A DNA stretch of 64,000 bases. Source: Salinisphaera sp. G21_0 (GTDB lineage Bacteria; Pseudomonadota; Gammaproteobacteria; Pseudomonadales; Endozoicomonadaceae). The translations under genes and the position numbers were made by a program. A model generated the notes under the pieces. The model saw nothing but the letters and a program-made list of their open reading frames with translations. It did not search any database and was not told the origin of the DNA. Position 1 is the first letter of the stretch; each line of letters starts with the position of its first letter. Shown one piece after another: positions 18,309 through 27,382 of the stretch. Location of the stretch: assembly GCF_017744115.1 (NCBI RefSeq), contig NZ_JAGHQW010000023.1, positions 31,407 through 95,406 on the forward strand, written 5' to 3'.

Positions 18309-18343
18309 CCTCGTTCCCTCAAAAAAAAACCCCGGGAACGAGG
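18309..18343. terminator. Hairpin after the HiPIP gene
   Basis: CCTCGTTCCC (18309-18318) and GGGAACGAGG (18334-18343) form a perfect 10-bp stem with an A-rich loop. No T-run follows. A related CCTCGTT/AACGAGG hairpin follows serA. Confidence 0.5.
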
Positions 18344-18392
18344 CAATCATCTGCTATTCTCAACGCATCAAAAATAATCAGAAGTGGTCCTT

Positions 18393-18665
18393 ATGAACCA
18401 TGATAAAGACAGGGATGCGCTCTGGAATGCCATTCATCAAATAGAGATCAGCGTTAAAAACTCACAGAATGATATTAAAAAACTGTTCCTGCACAGTGTG
18501 CGGCACGAAATAGCGATTGAAACACTCAACAAAAAGGTGGATGCCCACCAACAGGAGAACCGTGAACGCTTCAACAGGATTGAAAATCGACTCGATAAGA
18601 TTGATAACCGTTTTGACAAAGTTGAAGAGACACTCGCTATTATTGTGAACCATCTCAAGCCATGA
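18393..18665 (+). CDS. Small coiled-coil protein, unknown
   Basis: 90 residues from ATG 18393 (a GTG three codons earlier is possible). Charged and helical, with heptad-like RFNRIENRLDKIDNRFDKVEETL near the C-terminus (broken here: RFNRIENRLDKI then DNRFDKVEETL). No membrane segment or known domain. Similar tail-fibre-like or DUF-type coiled coils are common, but no function can be assigned. Confidence 0.6.
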   Translation: MNHDKDRDALWNAIHQIEISVKNSQNDIKKLFLHSVRHEIAIETLNKKVDAHQQENRERFNRIENRLDKIDNRFDKVEETLAIIVNHLKP

Positions 18666-18777
18666 TCTTTAGTAACCATGATCTCGTTCCTACACTTTTG
18701 GGTCCTTCACTCCATTGCTCAACAATGCCCTACCGATGAGTCTCCCTTAGCGGTGACTTTATCGGGTTATCAAATGT

Positions 18778-20340
18778 TTACAGCGCGTTCAAATGATTAA
18801 TACACCACTGAGCCCGCTTCAGGATGGCATTCCTGTCCGCTGAACCCTTTTTGTCCCACCCTTTATAAACCAGGGCGGTCCGTGGATTGTTCTGCAACAT
18901 CTCTCGGTGTTTCTCCATAAAATACCAGTAAAGACTGTTTAAGGGGCAGGCGCTTTCGGTCTCTTTTTCCTTCACCTGGTAAACACAGCCCGGACAATAG
19001 TCACTCATTTTCTGCACATAATTGCCACTGCCTGCATAGGGTTTCGATGCCACCATGCCTCCGTCGGCATACTGTGACATGCCCCGGGTATTGGGCAGCT
19101 CTACCCACTGAATTGCATCGATATAAATACCCAAATACCACTGATCGACCTGGTCAGGATCAATACCCGCCAACAGGCAGAAGTTACCGGTAATCATCAA
19201 CCGCTGAATATGATGCGCATAGGCATACTGCAATGACTGAGTAATGGCATGGCGCATACAGTTCATCTGTGTCTGACCGGTCCAGAACCAATCAGGCAGA
19301 TCGCTTGTCGCTTTCAGGTAGTTCATGGACTCGTAGTCCGGCATATTGCTCCAGTAAACACCCCGAATATATTCACGCCACCCCAGGATCTGACGGACAA
19401 AGCCTTCTATTTGCGCCAGTGAAATCGCTTCAGGGTTGTCACGCCAGGTGCTGATCGCCTTATCGATCACCTGTTTCGGATGGAGCATTTTGGTATTCAG
19501 GGCAAAGGAGAGCCGGGAATGGTAAAGACTCCACTGATGGTCACTGTTCGCGGTCATGGCATCCTGGAACTGACCAAAATGTGGCAGGCAATGGGTGCAG
19601 AAATAATTGAGTAATGTTAATGACTGCTGACGTGTAATCGGCCAGAGCAGATGAGTGCCAATATCACCAAAGCTCTGTAACTTATGGCGTTTCAGCCGCT
19701 CCAGTACTGACGCGGTTGAACTGGCAAACACTAACGGTTCTGGAATCGCATCAAGATCAGCAGCTTTGAGCTTACAGCGATTATCCGCATCGTAATTCCA
19801 TTGTCCGCCCTCCGGCTGGCCATCACACATCAGGACGTCATGCTGCTGGCGCATCTTTCGGTAGAACGTTTCCATCCTGCCGGGCTTACCGGGCTTGAAC
19901 CGTTTGCCAAGCGCCTCAAACGGAACCAGAAAATGTTCGGTATCCCACTCTTTTTTAAAAAGGGTTTTATCGGGTTCAAAATCTCTTAACTGTGTCAGCA
20001 AACGATATTCATCGGGCCGCTGGTATTCAAAACGGGTCACTGCATATTGCTGGCACAAGTGAAGAATCAATGATGGCAAGTCGGCAAAGTCTTTGGTTTC
20101 ATCCAGCGTCAAATGCAGAACCTGATGCCCCGCTTCCTGCAATGCCATGGCAAATTGTTCCATGGCGAGAAAAAAACCACAGATTTTTTGTACATGGTGC
20201 TTAACATAACCGGTTTCCTGAAGCAGTTCGGCAATCACATAAAGACAGTCATCGTCCTGCCTGGTGAACCAGCTATGGTGGGCGTTGAGCTGGTCTCCAA
20301 GAATCAGCCTGAGGGTAGAATAGTGTTTATTGTTTTTCAT
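18778..20340 (-). CDS. FeS-BCP type photolyase / cryptochrome-related protein
   Basis: 520 residues. The N-terminal [10 protein letters not shown] and [10 protein letters not shown] are typical of the deoxyribodipyrimidine photolyase-related (DPRP) domain; the C-terminal catalytic half has [23 protein letters not shown] and [31 protein letters not shown] and [13 protein letters not shown] supply Cys residues for the 4Fe-4S cluster that defines the group. Characterised members are (6-4) photolyases or photoreceptors that bind FAD. The ATG overlaps the end of the DUF2256 gene by 14 bp, so the two are translationally linked. The cryptochrome DASH and lipocalin genes nearby complete a light-response group. 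Confidence 0.93.
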   Translation of the reverse strand: MKNNKHYSTLRLILGDQLNAHHSWFTRQDDDCLYVIAELLQETGYVKHHVQKICGFFLAMEQFAMALQEAGHQVLHLTLDETKDFADLPSLILHLCQQYAVTRFEYQRPDEYRLLTQLRDFEPDKTLFKKEWDTEHFLVPFEALGKRFKPGKPGRMETFYRKMRQQHDVLMCDGQPEGGQWNYDADNRCKLKAADLDAIPEPLVFASSTASVLERLKRHKLQSFGDIGTHLLWPITRQQSLTLLNYFCTHCLPHFGQFQDAMTANSDHQWSLYHSRLSFALNTKMLHPKQVIDKAISTWRDNPEAISLAQIEGFVRQILGWREYIRGVYWSNMPDYESMNYLKATSDLPDWFWTGQTQMNCMRHAITQSLQYAYAHHIQRLMITGNFCLLAGIDPDQVDQWYLGIYIDAIQWVELPNTRGMSQYADGGMVASKPYAGSGNYVQKMSDYCPGCVYQVKEKETESACPLNSLYWYFMEKHREMLQNNPRTALVYKGWDKKGSADRNAILKRAQWCINHLNAL

Positions 20341-20512
20341 CCATCACCCGGTTTCGTTGAGATCGGCAGCGCCTTGAACAGTAGCGGACCTCCTCCCAGC
20401 AGCGTTCCCACTTTTTTCGCCAGGAAAAAGGACGATGGCAGACGGGGCATTGCTTTTGTGCGGTTCGATCAACCTTGTTGTCAGCAATTCTTACGCTTTG
20501 AAAGTGCTTCAT
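20327..20512 (-). CDS. DUF2256 small zinc-ribbon-like protein
   Basis: 61 residues, basic. [15 protein letters not shown] and [12 protein letters not shown] give two Cys pairs (CPVC, CSRRC) in the DUF2256 pattern. The family is of unknown function and is repeatedly found next to FeS-BCP photolyases; here the stop overlaps the photolyase start by 14 bp, so the proteins probably work together. Start ATG 20512. Confidence 0.85.
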   Translation of the reverse strand: MKHFQSVRIADNKVDRTAQKQCPVCHRPFSWRKKWERCWEEVRYCSRRCRSQRNRVMDEKQ

Positions 20513-20770
20513 GCCTACTTTACGTTAAATTGACAGGTTCGGCTCAGAACAACCTCATCGCTACTGTGCATGTAGAGTATTCAAGGCAACTCAAAAACGG
20601 GTATTCAGAAAAAGTCACGGCATTCTGTACGTTATGCCACAGAAACATCATGTTCACTGGCAGGGGCACTCTATCCGTAGTACCAATGATCACTGCCCCT
20701 TCCCGGAATAACAGGATTTTCCCATTTAAACAGCAACTCATCTATTATATTGTCTTCGGAGCCACACTGT

Positions 20771-21013
20771 TCAAACCAGAACTCCAGCAAGGCGCAGCCT
20801 GCTACCGGCAGGAAAACGCTGAAGGTACTCCTGAACCTGATCCTTATGGATTTCTCTACCATCCATAGACTGCCCCGTGATATAGCAATGTGCCAGTAAG
20901 AAGAAATGCAGGCGTGAGTTCTGAAATAGTCGTCTCAGTGTTTTGATGGATTGCAACACCTGCCCTGCTGATACTCTCTGATGATCAATGGGTAGCTCAT
21001 AATGCATAGCCAT
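20771..21013 (-). CDS. Small hypothetical protein upstream of DUF2256 gene
   Basis: 80 residues starting at an ATG with a strong GAGGAAG 4 bases upstream, which is the main argument that it is real. Basic, one possible helix (SRLHFFLLAHCYI), no known motif. Same strand as DUF2256 and the photolyase, 258 bp away; the gap between holds no gene that I can support. It may be the 5' part of a decayed longer gene. Confidence 0.4.
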   Translation of the reverse strand: MAMHYELPIDHQRVSAGQVLQSIKTLRRLFQNSRLHFFLLAHCYITGQSMDGREIHKDQVQEYLQRFPAGSRLRLAGVLV

Positions 21014-21227
21014 GATCTTCCTCGTTTGAATTTTTCATTAACAAGCTGGTCAGATTCGCTAACTAAAACTAACCTCTTCATTTAACCGCTTCTATTTCAA
21101 CCACTTACATAGCGAAAACTGCTATCCCAATGGATATATCGCCGTATGCCGGTTATCCCAGAAACCTGTTAGATTCCCCCCCTTTCAAAAGGCACGACTT
21201 CCACCTGACTCAGGGCTTTCAGATCCC

Positions 21228-22052
21228 ATGCTGAGCTATCAACACCACTACCACGCGGGTAATCATGCCGATGTACTCAAACACTGGCTGTTGCTGGCCT
21301 GCGTGCGGCACATGCAGAAAAAAGACACGCCTTTTGATTATATCGACACCCATGCCGGTGCCGGTCTCTACCGACTGGACTCAGCCATGGCCCGCAAGAC
21401 AGCGGAAAGCGATGAAGGTGTCCTGAAGCTGGACTGGCAAAAGCTGAAAGGTCTGGATGACTACCACGGCCAGATTGCCGACGATATCCGTGCCAAACGT
21501 TACCCGGGCTCACCATTGCTGGTAAAGCGGCTGTTGCGGCCCGGTGACAAAGCCTGGCTGTATGAAATGCATCCTAAAACCATTGCTGAATTACGTCAGA
21601 ATTGTGAACATCGTCGTCTTTGTCATGTTCGCCAGGAAGACGGTTTTAAGGGCCTGCCAGCCCTCCTGCCCACAGCCAGTCGTCGTGCATTGGTATTGAT
21701 TGACCCCTCTTATGAGATCAAGTCGGACTATCAGACAGTGGTTAAGGTGATGGAAGCCGCTTACATGAAAATGCCTCAGGCCATGCTGTTGCTGTGGTAT
21801 CCCTTGGTGGACAAGCAGCAGATTCGACAGATGGAAAAGGGCTTTGCCAAAAGCAGGATGCGCAATACCCACCTGTTTGAAATGGGCGTTGCCGACCCTG
21901 GCGAGCCCGGTATGACCGCTTCAGGCATGGTGGTTGTGAATCCCCCCTGGACCCTGGCGGATGACTTCATCCGAATCATGCCACAGGTATCTGCCCACCT
22001 GGCGAAAGATCATAAGGCCCGCTGGCGGCATCAACTATTGGCCGCTGAATGA
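21228..22052 (+). CDS. rlmJ: 23S rRNA (adenine(2030)-N6)-methyltransferase RlmJ
   Basis: 274 residues matching RlmJ end to end: MLSYQHHYHAGNHADVLKHW, the SAM-binding DTHAGAGLY (motif I), YPGSPLLVKRLLR, the catalytic motif IV as DPSYEIKSDY (the family usually has DPPYE), LLLWYPLVDKQQI and MTASGMVVVNPPW. It methylates A2030 of 23S rRNA. The Pro-to-Ser change in motif IV still fits the (N/D)P-P-(Y/F) type loosely. The stop abuts the end of the convergent cryptochrome gene. Confidence 0.93.
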   Translation: MLSYQHHYHAGNHADVLKHWLLLACVRHMQKKDTPFDYIDTHAGAGLYRLDSAMARKTAESDEGVLKLDWQKLKGLDDYHGQIADDIRAKRYPGSPLLVKRLLRPGDKAWLYEMHPKTIAELRQNCEHRRLCHVRQEDGFKGLPALLPTASRRALVLIDPSYEIKSDYQTVVKVMEAAYMKMPQAMLLLWYPLVDKQQIRQMEKGFAKSRMRNTHLFEMGVADPGEPGMTASGMVVVNPPWTLADDFIRIMPQVSAHLAKDHKARWRHQLLAAE

Positions 22053-23363
22053 TTAAGGCATGATAGGCCAGTCAGCCGCATCGACACTGTCGAGAGGGTA
22101 GGTTTTATGCCCTCCCCAACGGTTGATATAGCGGCCATCAGGATCGAACTGCTGAGCCTGTTTATCCAGATTAAAATGGCGACTCCCTCTCGGGTCAGCA
22201 CCCACGCCCGCCAGATACTGCCAGTTGCCCCAGTTGCTGCCCACGTCATAATCCACCAGCTGCTGCTCAAACCAGGCGGCTCCGTAACGCCAGTCCATCC
22301 CCAGTTCATGAATAAAGCAGCTGGCCACTATCTGCCGCCCACGGTTGGACAGGTAACCGGTGGCCTGCAGCTCTTTCATGCAGGCGTTCACAATGGGCCA
22401 GGGTGTATTACCGGCGCACCATTTCTGAAACCGTTCCGGATAAAAGCAGGACAACCGGCACTTATCCCGGATGCCTCTGGATGAAAACAGCCGAGCACCA
22501 TGCTTCAGGGCGTACCATTGGAAATATTCACGCCACAGCAATTCAAATTGAATCCAGTAGGTGGATTCATTGGCCATAATCAATGACTCATAATGCCTGA
22601 GTGCCTGGAAAATCTGCCGGGCGGAGAGACAGCCGTGGGCCAGCCAGGGTGAAAATTTGGTTGAGGTCTCCCAACCCTGCAAGGCGTTTCGCGTCTCTTT
22701 ATAGGTGGTTGGCTGCAGCGCTGAGAAATAGTGCTTCAGATGCTCTGCCCCTGCCGTTTCACCACCGGTAAACGGGCTATTGGTTTTGGCCTTTGCCGGT
22801 AACCTGTCAGAATAGTAATTCAAACCGGGCATGGGCCCTGGCATGATATCCGGTGCGGTTGCGGCTTCGGTAATGGGTAGATGTTCGACAAGCTTTCGGA
22901 ACTGAGTAAATGTTTCCGGCAGCTCGTCCGGGGCAAATGGCAGATCGTTCTGGTGGAAGAGCGTAAATGTTTCAACTTCATTGAAGGTGACTGCCGGGAA
23001 GTTCTGCTTGAGACTTTGCCAATAGGCACTCTCCTGATAACCCATATTACGGCTGCGATAGACCGCATCAATTTTATGGGCTTTCAGCATTTGCTCGATC
23101 GCTTGATACGGACTTTGCAAACGCACCAGCAGTTTTTGCCGTCGCTGTTCAAGCTGTGATTCAAGCTGTTGAATACCCTCCCGCAGGAAACGCCAGCGAT
23201 GCTCGCCCATCACCCTTGACTGGTAACGGCCTGGCTTAAACCAGGCAGGGTCAACACAATAGACACACACCAGGTGTTTACAACTGGCAGCAGCCTGCAG
23301 CAAGGCCCGGTTATCACTCAGCCTCAAATCGTTGGTAAACAGAAACAGCGTTATTCCCTGCAA
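22053..23363 (-). CDS. Cryptochrome DASH / photolyase family protein
   Basis: 436 residues. N-terminal antenna-binding domain: LFLFTNDLRLSDNRAL, VCVYCVDPAWF; C-terminal FAD domain: FSPWLAHGCLSARQIFQAL, ELLWREYFQWYALKHG, ATGYLSNRGRQIVASCFIHE and DYDVGSNWGNWQYLAGVG, the classic photolyase FAD motifs in DASH form. DASH proteins repair CPDs in single-stranded DNA and/or sense blue light. The C-terminus lacks the long extension of plant DASH proteins. It converges on rlmJ with no spacing. Confidence 0.93.
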   Translation of the reverse strand: MQGITLFLFTNDLRLSDNRALLQAAASCKHLVCVYCVDPAWFKPGRYQSRVMGEHRWRFLREGIQQLESQLEQRRQKLLVRLQSPYQAIEQMLKAHKIDAVYRSRNMGYQESAYWQSLKQNFPAVTFNEVETFTLFHQNDLPFAPDELPETFTQFRKLVEHLPITEAATAPDIMPGPMPGLNYYSDRLPAKAKTNSPFTGGETAGAEHLKHYFSALQPTTYKETRNALQGWETSTKFSPWLAHGCLSARQIFQALRHYESLIMANESTYWIQFELLWREYFQWYALKHGARLFSSRGIRDKCRLSCFYPERFQKWCAGNTPWPIVNACMKELQATGYLSNRGRQIVASCFIHELGMDWRYGAAWFEQQLVDYDVGSNWGNWQYLAGVGADPRGSRHFNLDKQAQQFDPDGRYINRWGGHKTYPLDSVDAADWPIMP

Positions 23364-23581
23364 GAGCGATACCCTCCAAACCTTTTAGCACTAATACCTA
23401 TTTGTACGTTAATTTTCCCAAACCACGGCAAACCGTGCTCAACTTCCGATAACTCGATGTAATTTATAAAATTTATTGTCGTACTATTAAAGACATCAAA
23501 TCTGTTTTGGTATTATGTCCTCTCAGGTAAAGTGAAGAACTTTATAATATGCTGGATGTATTGAAATAAGGGTAAAACGCA

Positions 23582-24109
23582 TTGAAAGCCATTAAAATTC
23601 TGTCACTGATAGCACTGCTGACGGGCTGTACAGGAATACCCGAAGGCGTTACACCGGTAAAGCCATTTGAGGTTAACCGCTATGTTGGAAAATGGTATGA
23701 GATAGCCAGGCTGGATCATCGATTTGAGCGAGGCCTTTCCCATATCACCGCAGAATACTCAAGCAACCCTGATGGCAGTATTCGGGTCATCAACTCAGGT
23801 TACTCTGCTGAGGCAGGTGAACGTAAGCAGGCCGAAGGCAAGGCAAAATTTGTCAGAGAACCTGACGAGGGATATCTGAAAGTCTCTTTTTTTGGCCCCT
23901 TCTACGGCTCCTACATTATTTTCGAGCTTGATCAGAAAGGCTATGAATACGCCTTTATCTCAGGAAATGGCAAAGATTATCTCTGGCTGCTGGCCAGAAC
24001 GCCTACCGTCAGTGATCAGGTTAAATCGGACTTTATCAACAAAGCCAAAGCACTTGGGTTTGCTACTGAGCAATTGATCTTTGTGGATCAGAGTAATCCT
24101 CTCAATTAG
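23582..24109 (+). CDS. blc: Outer-membrane lipocalin Blc
   Basis: 175 residues from TTG 23582, the first possible start after an in-frame TAA. Lipoprotein signal with lipobox LLTGC (Cys16). The lipocalin signature NRYVGKWYEIARLDHRFERG (GxW motif) and the family blocks EGKAKFV, GYLKVSFFGPFYGSY and YLWLLARTP are present. Blc binds membrane lipids or lysophospholipids and is induced by stress; lipocalin genes are part of light-induced photolyase clusters in vibrios, which fits the cryptochrome gene on the other side of the 218-bp divergent promoter region. Confidence 0.92.
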   Translation: MKAIKILSLIALLTGCTGIPEGVTPVKPFEVNRYVGKWYEIARLDHRFERGLSHITAEYSSNPDGSIRVINSGYSAEAGERKQAEGKAKFVREPDEGYLKVSFFGPFYGSYIIFELDQKGYEYAFISGNGKDYLWLLARTPTVSDQVKSDFINKAKALGFATEQLIFVDQSNPLN

Positions 24110-24365
24110 CACCTGTTGGGGAATTGTGTATATCCCTGCCATCAACGCTCTCACCTTGTCCATTATCTGCACGATTCAGTATTGCTGATCGTGTTTATAT
24201 CATTGTCGTTTAGCTTATAACTCAAGTCACAAATTCATTTAAATTATGGAACAGGTTACAGAAACCGGTTCCATCTTGCAGCTGAAGTATGAGATTTGAG
24301 TCATCCATGAACGATATGGGTGAAAACCGCTACTTCAGCCACAACGGTATTCAGGAGTACGGTCA

Positions 24366-24877
24366 GGTATTGATCACGACAAAATTGTTCTGGGTGTTGC
24401 GCTTTACGGCCGTGGCTGGGCAGGCGTCAGTCTTAGGTTGGACATTAAGCTTATCCCTCCATTTTCATTGGGGTTTCGGATGGAACCACGAAGGACACGA
24501 AGAGCACAAAGAAGAGCCATTCTTTTCCTTCGTGCTCTTCGTGTCCTTCGTGGTTCCATCTTTAACTTGCCGAAGAGAGGAGTAGGCGCTTAATGTCTAC
24601 CCTAAGAGGCGTCAGTAACCTGAAGGAGGCTGGTAATCCGTTCAGTGGTACTGCTACCGGTGGTATCAACGGCACCTGGGAAAAGGGCGTGCTGGATTAT
24701 CGTGATATTTATGAGAATCATGGTGAAGCCCAAGGCTTTGTCTATGGCTATGATCAGCAGGCCGAGGCACCTTACCTGTGGAAGGAGTCAACCGATGAGC
24801 TGATCACCTACGATGATCCTTCATCGATTCAGGCCAAGGGGCAATATGTGCTTGATAACAATTTAATCTGTAAGTAG
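24366..24877 (+). pseudogene. GH18 chitinase 3' relic, split by a MITE
   Basis: Before the element: GIDHDKIVLGVALYGRGWAGV, typical of the GH18 barrel (split here: GIDHDKIVLGV then ALYGRGWAGV). After it: SNLKEAGNPFSGTATGG, WEKGVLDYRDIYE and APYLWKESTDELITYDDP then SIQAKGQYVL, the usual GH18 C-terminal end. Removing the 177-bp MITE and one copy of its 8-bp target duplication restores one frame (GRGWAGVSNLKE). Upstream of 24366 the frame is lost and no catalytic DxxDxDxE part remains, so it was already or later truncated. It is a different chitinase type from the intact gene that follows. Confidence 0.85.
24431..24607. mobile_element. MITE copy 2 (177 bp) with 8-bp target duplication
   Basis: Terminal inverted repeats TCTTAGGTTGGACATTAAG and CTTAATGTCTACCCTAAGA; inner palindrome of 29 bp arms starting GATGGAACCACGAAGGACAC (24479-24507 against 24532-24560). 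Flanked by GGCGTCAG on both sides (24423-24430, 24608-24615). No ORF of its own, so it would be moved in trans. An inverted, more degenerate copy lies at 17184-17349. Confidence 0.9.
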
Positions 24878-25031
24878 TTGGCACTGGCTTATGCTGGTGC
24901 CATTGCTTTTTCATCGAAGTCTACCCTGACCTTTTTCAATAATTTGTGATCGGATCCTTATGTTGCTCTTGTCTTATGAATCAAAAGCCTATAAAAACTG
25001 CTGGCAAATAAAATGTGTAAGGAACAGAAAT

Positions 25032-27221
25032 TTGTTTAAGCGTAAATTATTACAACTGGCTACTTCTGCGGTACTGGCGGGAATAGTTGTGACTGCACAG
25101 GCTAACGGTTCGGCCATGGTTAATCCGGACAGTGGCGTTGTGGTGGGCTACTGGCACAACTGGTGCAATGGCTCCGGCTATCAGGGCGGGAACGCTCCCT
25201 GTGTGAAACTGGACCAGGTTGACCCAATGTACAATGTGGTCAACGTCTCGTTTATGAAAGTGTACGACACAGCTGCAGGTCGTATTCCGACGTTCCATCT
25301 GGACCCGGCCATTGGTCTTACTGAGCAGCAGTTTATTGATCAGATTGCTGAACTGAATAATCAGGGCCGTTCTGTGTTGATCGCCCTCGGTGGTGCTGAT
25401 GCGCACATTGAACTGCGGGCCGGTGATGAGCAGCCTTTTGCGGATGAGATTATCCGACTGACCGACTACTACGGCTTTGATGGTCTGGATATCGATCTGG
25501 AACAGGCCGCCGTTACCGCAGCAGATAACCAGACGGTAATTCCAGCAGCGCTTCGTATTGTAAAAGATCATTACAAGGCGCAGGGTAAAAACTTCCTGAT
25601 TACCATGGCTCCGGAGTTTCCTTACCTTGTTGACAGTGGTAAGTACGTTCCCTACATCGATAACCTGGAAGGTTACTACGACTGGATCAACCCGCAGTTT
25701 TATAATCAGGGTGGCGATGGTATATGGATTGATGGGATTGGCTGGATTGCCCAGAACAACGATGCCTTGAAAGAAGAGTTTATTTATTACATGGCGGACT
25801 CACTGGTAAACGGCACCCGTGGTTTTCATCAGATTCCACATTCCAGGTTGGTTTTCGGTATCCCATCCAGTAATGATGCGGCAGCTACCGGTTTTGTCAA
25901 AGACCCTCAGGATCTATACAACGCTTTCAAACGCCTTGAGTCACAGGGTCAGGGCCTGCGCGGTGTGATGACCTGGTCAATAAACTGGGATATGGGCACC
26001 GATGCCTCCGGTAACGCCTACAACGAGCAGTTTGTTAAAGACTATGGCCCGTTTATCCACAGCAACTCTCCAACGCCTCCACCGGTTGACGGCAAGCCGG
26101 TCTTGAAAGGCGTTCAGAATGTCCGTGTTCTCCATGGCTCTGACTTTGATGCCATGGTCGGCGTCAATGCCATTGATAATGAAGATGGCGACCTGACTGG
26201 CAAAATTCACATCGATGGTTACGTAGATACCCGTGAGATTGGCACCTATGCCCTCACTTATAGTGTAACGGACAGTGATGGTCATACAACGTCTGCCGTC
26301 CGTTCTGTGGAAGTGTTCAGCCTGAAGCCGGTTTTCTCCGGTGTTGATAATACGATCATCCCGCTAAATACTCCGTTTGATGAAATGGCAGGGGTTACGG
26401 CTATGGATGCAGAAGACGGTGATCTGACAACCACAATCCGGATATCTGGTTCTGTCAATACATCTGTCGTTGACGTTTATACCTTGAACTATTCCGTAAC
26501 CGACAGTGCGGGCCAGACAGTTTCCGCTGAGCGGAAAGTCACCGTATCGGACGGCACCAGCTGCGCCAATCCCTGGGATGCTGGCACCATCTATTTGAAA
26601 GGGGATGAGGTCTCTCATAACGGGGCTCTGTGGCAGTCAGGCTGGTGGACCCAGGGTGAAGAGCCCGGTACCACCGGAGAGTGGGGCGTATGGCAAAAAG
26701 TCTCTGACAGTTCTTGTGGTGGCAGTCAGCCTGATGCTGACGCTGAAATCACGGTTTCCGGTGTCACTACTGAATATACAGCGGTCGATGGTCAGGTAAG
26801 CCTGTCGCTGCAGATTACCGTGAATGAAGCTATGAACCTGAATGCAGTTATCACGGACTCAAACGGAAGTGTGGTCAGTAATACCAGCCTTTCCGTAACC
26901 GAAAACAGTAATCTGACCATGATCATCAGTAATGCGGAAGCGGGCCGTTATACCCTGAACGTAAACGGAACCACTGCAGATGGTGAAACGGCAAGCTACG
27001 AGGCAGGCTTTACGGTTAAAGTAGACGGCGGCGTAACACCACCTCCGGGTGAGTATCCACTGTATGATGCCAACGCCAGCTATGCAGCGGGCGATATTGT
27101 TGTTGGCAGTGATCATGCCCTGTACGAGTGTAAGCCATGGCCTTACACCGCCTGGTGTTCAAATCCAGCCTATGCGCCAGCCAGCAGCCAGTACTGGCAG
27201 GATGCCTGGATCAGGCTGTAA
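25032..27221 (+). CDS. Secreted GH18 chitinase with CBM5/12 domains
   Basis: I choose TTG 25032 (729 residues): it follows TAAGGA at good spacing and gives a clean Sec signal (FKRKLLQLATSAVLAGIVVTAQA). The ATG at 24960 would add 24 residues before it. GH18 barrel at about 30-345: VGYWHNWC, and FDGLDIDLE with Asp150, Asp153, Asp155 and the catalytic acid Glu157. Then two Ig-like domains (about 355-440 and 440-515; EDGDLTGKIHIDG, EDGDLTTTIRISG), a CBM5/12 chitin-binding module (CANPWDAGTIYLKGDEVSHN), another beta-domain (about 565-670) and a second CBM5/12 (YDANASYAAGDIVV ... YWQDAW) at the end. It would degrade chitin outside the cell. Confidence 0.93.
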   Translation: MFKRKLLQLATSAVLAGIVVTAQANGSAMVNPDSGVVVGYWHNWCNGSGYQGGNAPCVKLDQVDPMYNVVNVSFMKVYDTAAGRIPTFHLDPAIGLTEQQFIDQIAELNNQGRSVLIALGGADAHIELRAGDEQPFADEIIRLTDYYGFDGLDIDLEQAAVTAADNQTVIPAALRIVKDHYKAQGKNFLITMAPEFPYLVDSGKYVPYIDNLEGYYDWINPQFYNQGGDGIWIDGIGWIAQNNDALKEEFIYYMADSLVNGTRGFHQIPHSRLVFGIPSSNDAAATGFVKDPQDLYNAFKRLESQGQGLRGVMTWSINWDMGTDASGNAYNEQFVKDYGPFIHSNSPTPPPVDGKPVLKGVQNVRVLHGSDFDAMVGVNAIDNEDGDLTGKIHIDGYVDTREIGTYALTYSVTDSDGHTTSAVRSVEVFSLKPVFSGVDNTIIPLNTPFDEMAGVTAMDAEDGDLTTTIRISGSVNTSVVDVYTLNYSVTDSAGQTVSAERKVTVSDGTSCANPWDAGTIYLKGDEVSHNGALWQSGWWTQGEEPGTTGEWGVWQKVSDSSCGGSQPDADAEITVSGVTTEYTAVDGQVSLSLQITVNEAMNLNAVITDSNGSVVSNTSLSVTENSNLTMIISNAEAGRYTLNVNGTTADGETASYEAGFTVKVDGGVTPPPGEYPLYDANASYAAGDIVVGSDHALYECKPWPYTAWCSNPAYAPASSQYWQDAWIRL

Positions 27222-27294
27222 CGGTTAATCAGCAGTAAGTAAATCCAGAGGTGTAATTAACTCAGGTTATGCTTTAAACCACCAGGAGAGGCAC

Positions 27295-27319
27295 GGAGAA
27301 AAGCAAAAAGCATTTCTCC
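27295..27319. terminator. Hairpin between chitinase and WD40-type gene
   Basis: GGAGAAAAGC and GCATTTCTCC form a stem with one mismatch around AAAAA in the convergent gap. No T-run; it may be a repeat relic instead. Confidence 0.3.
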
Positions 27320-27382
27320 TGTCGCTCCGGGGCAAAACAAAGGAAATTATTCAGGCCCTATCCCTAACCATTTTGCAACACC

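Noticed and set aside
20113..20868. 251-codon plus-strand frame
   Set aside because: It is antisense to the photolyase start and DUF2256 genes, and the protein has no motif or RBS.
24593..24877. Apparent small gene starting MSTLRGVSN
   Set aside because: The ATG lies in the MITE end; the rest is the 3' part of the interrupted GH18 chitinase.
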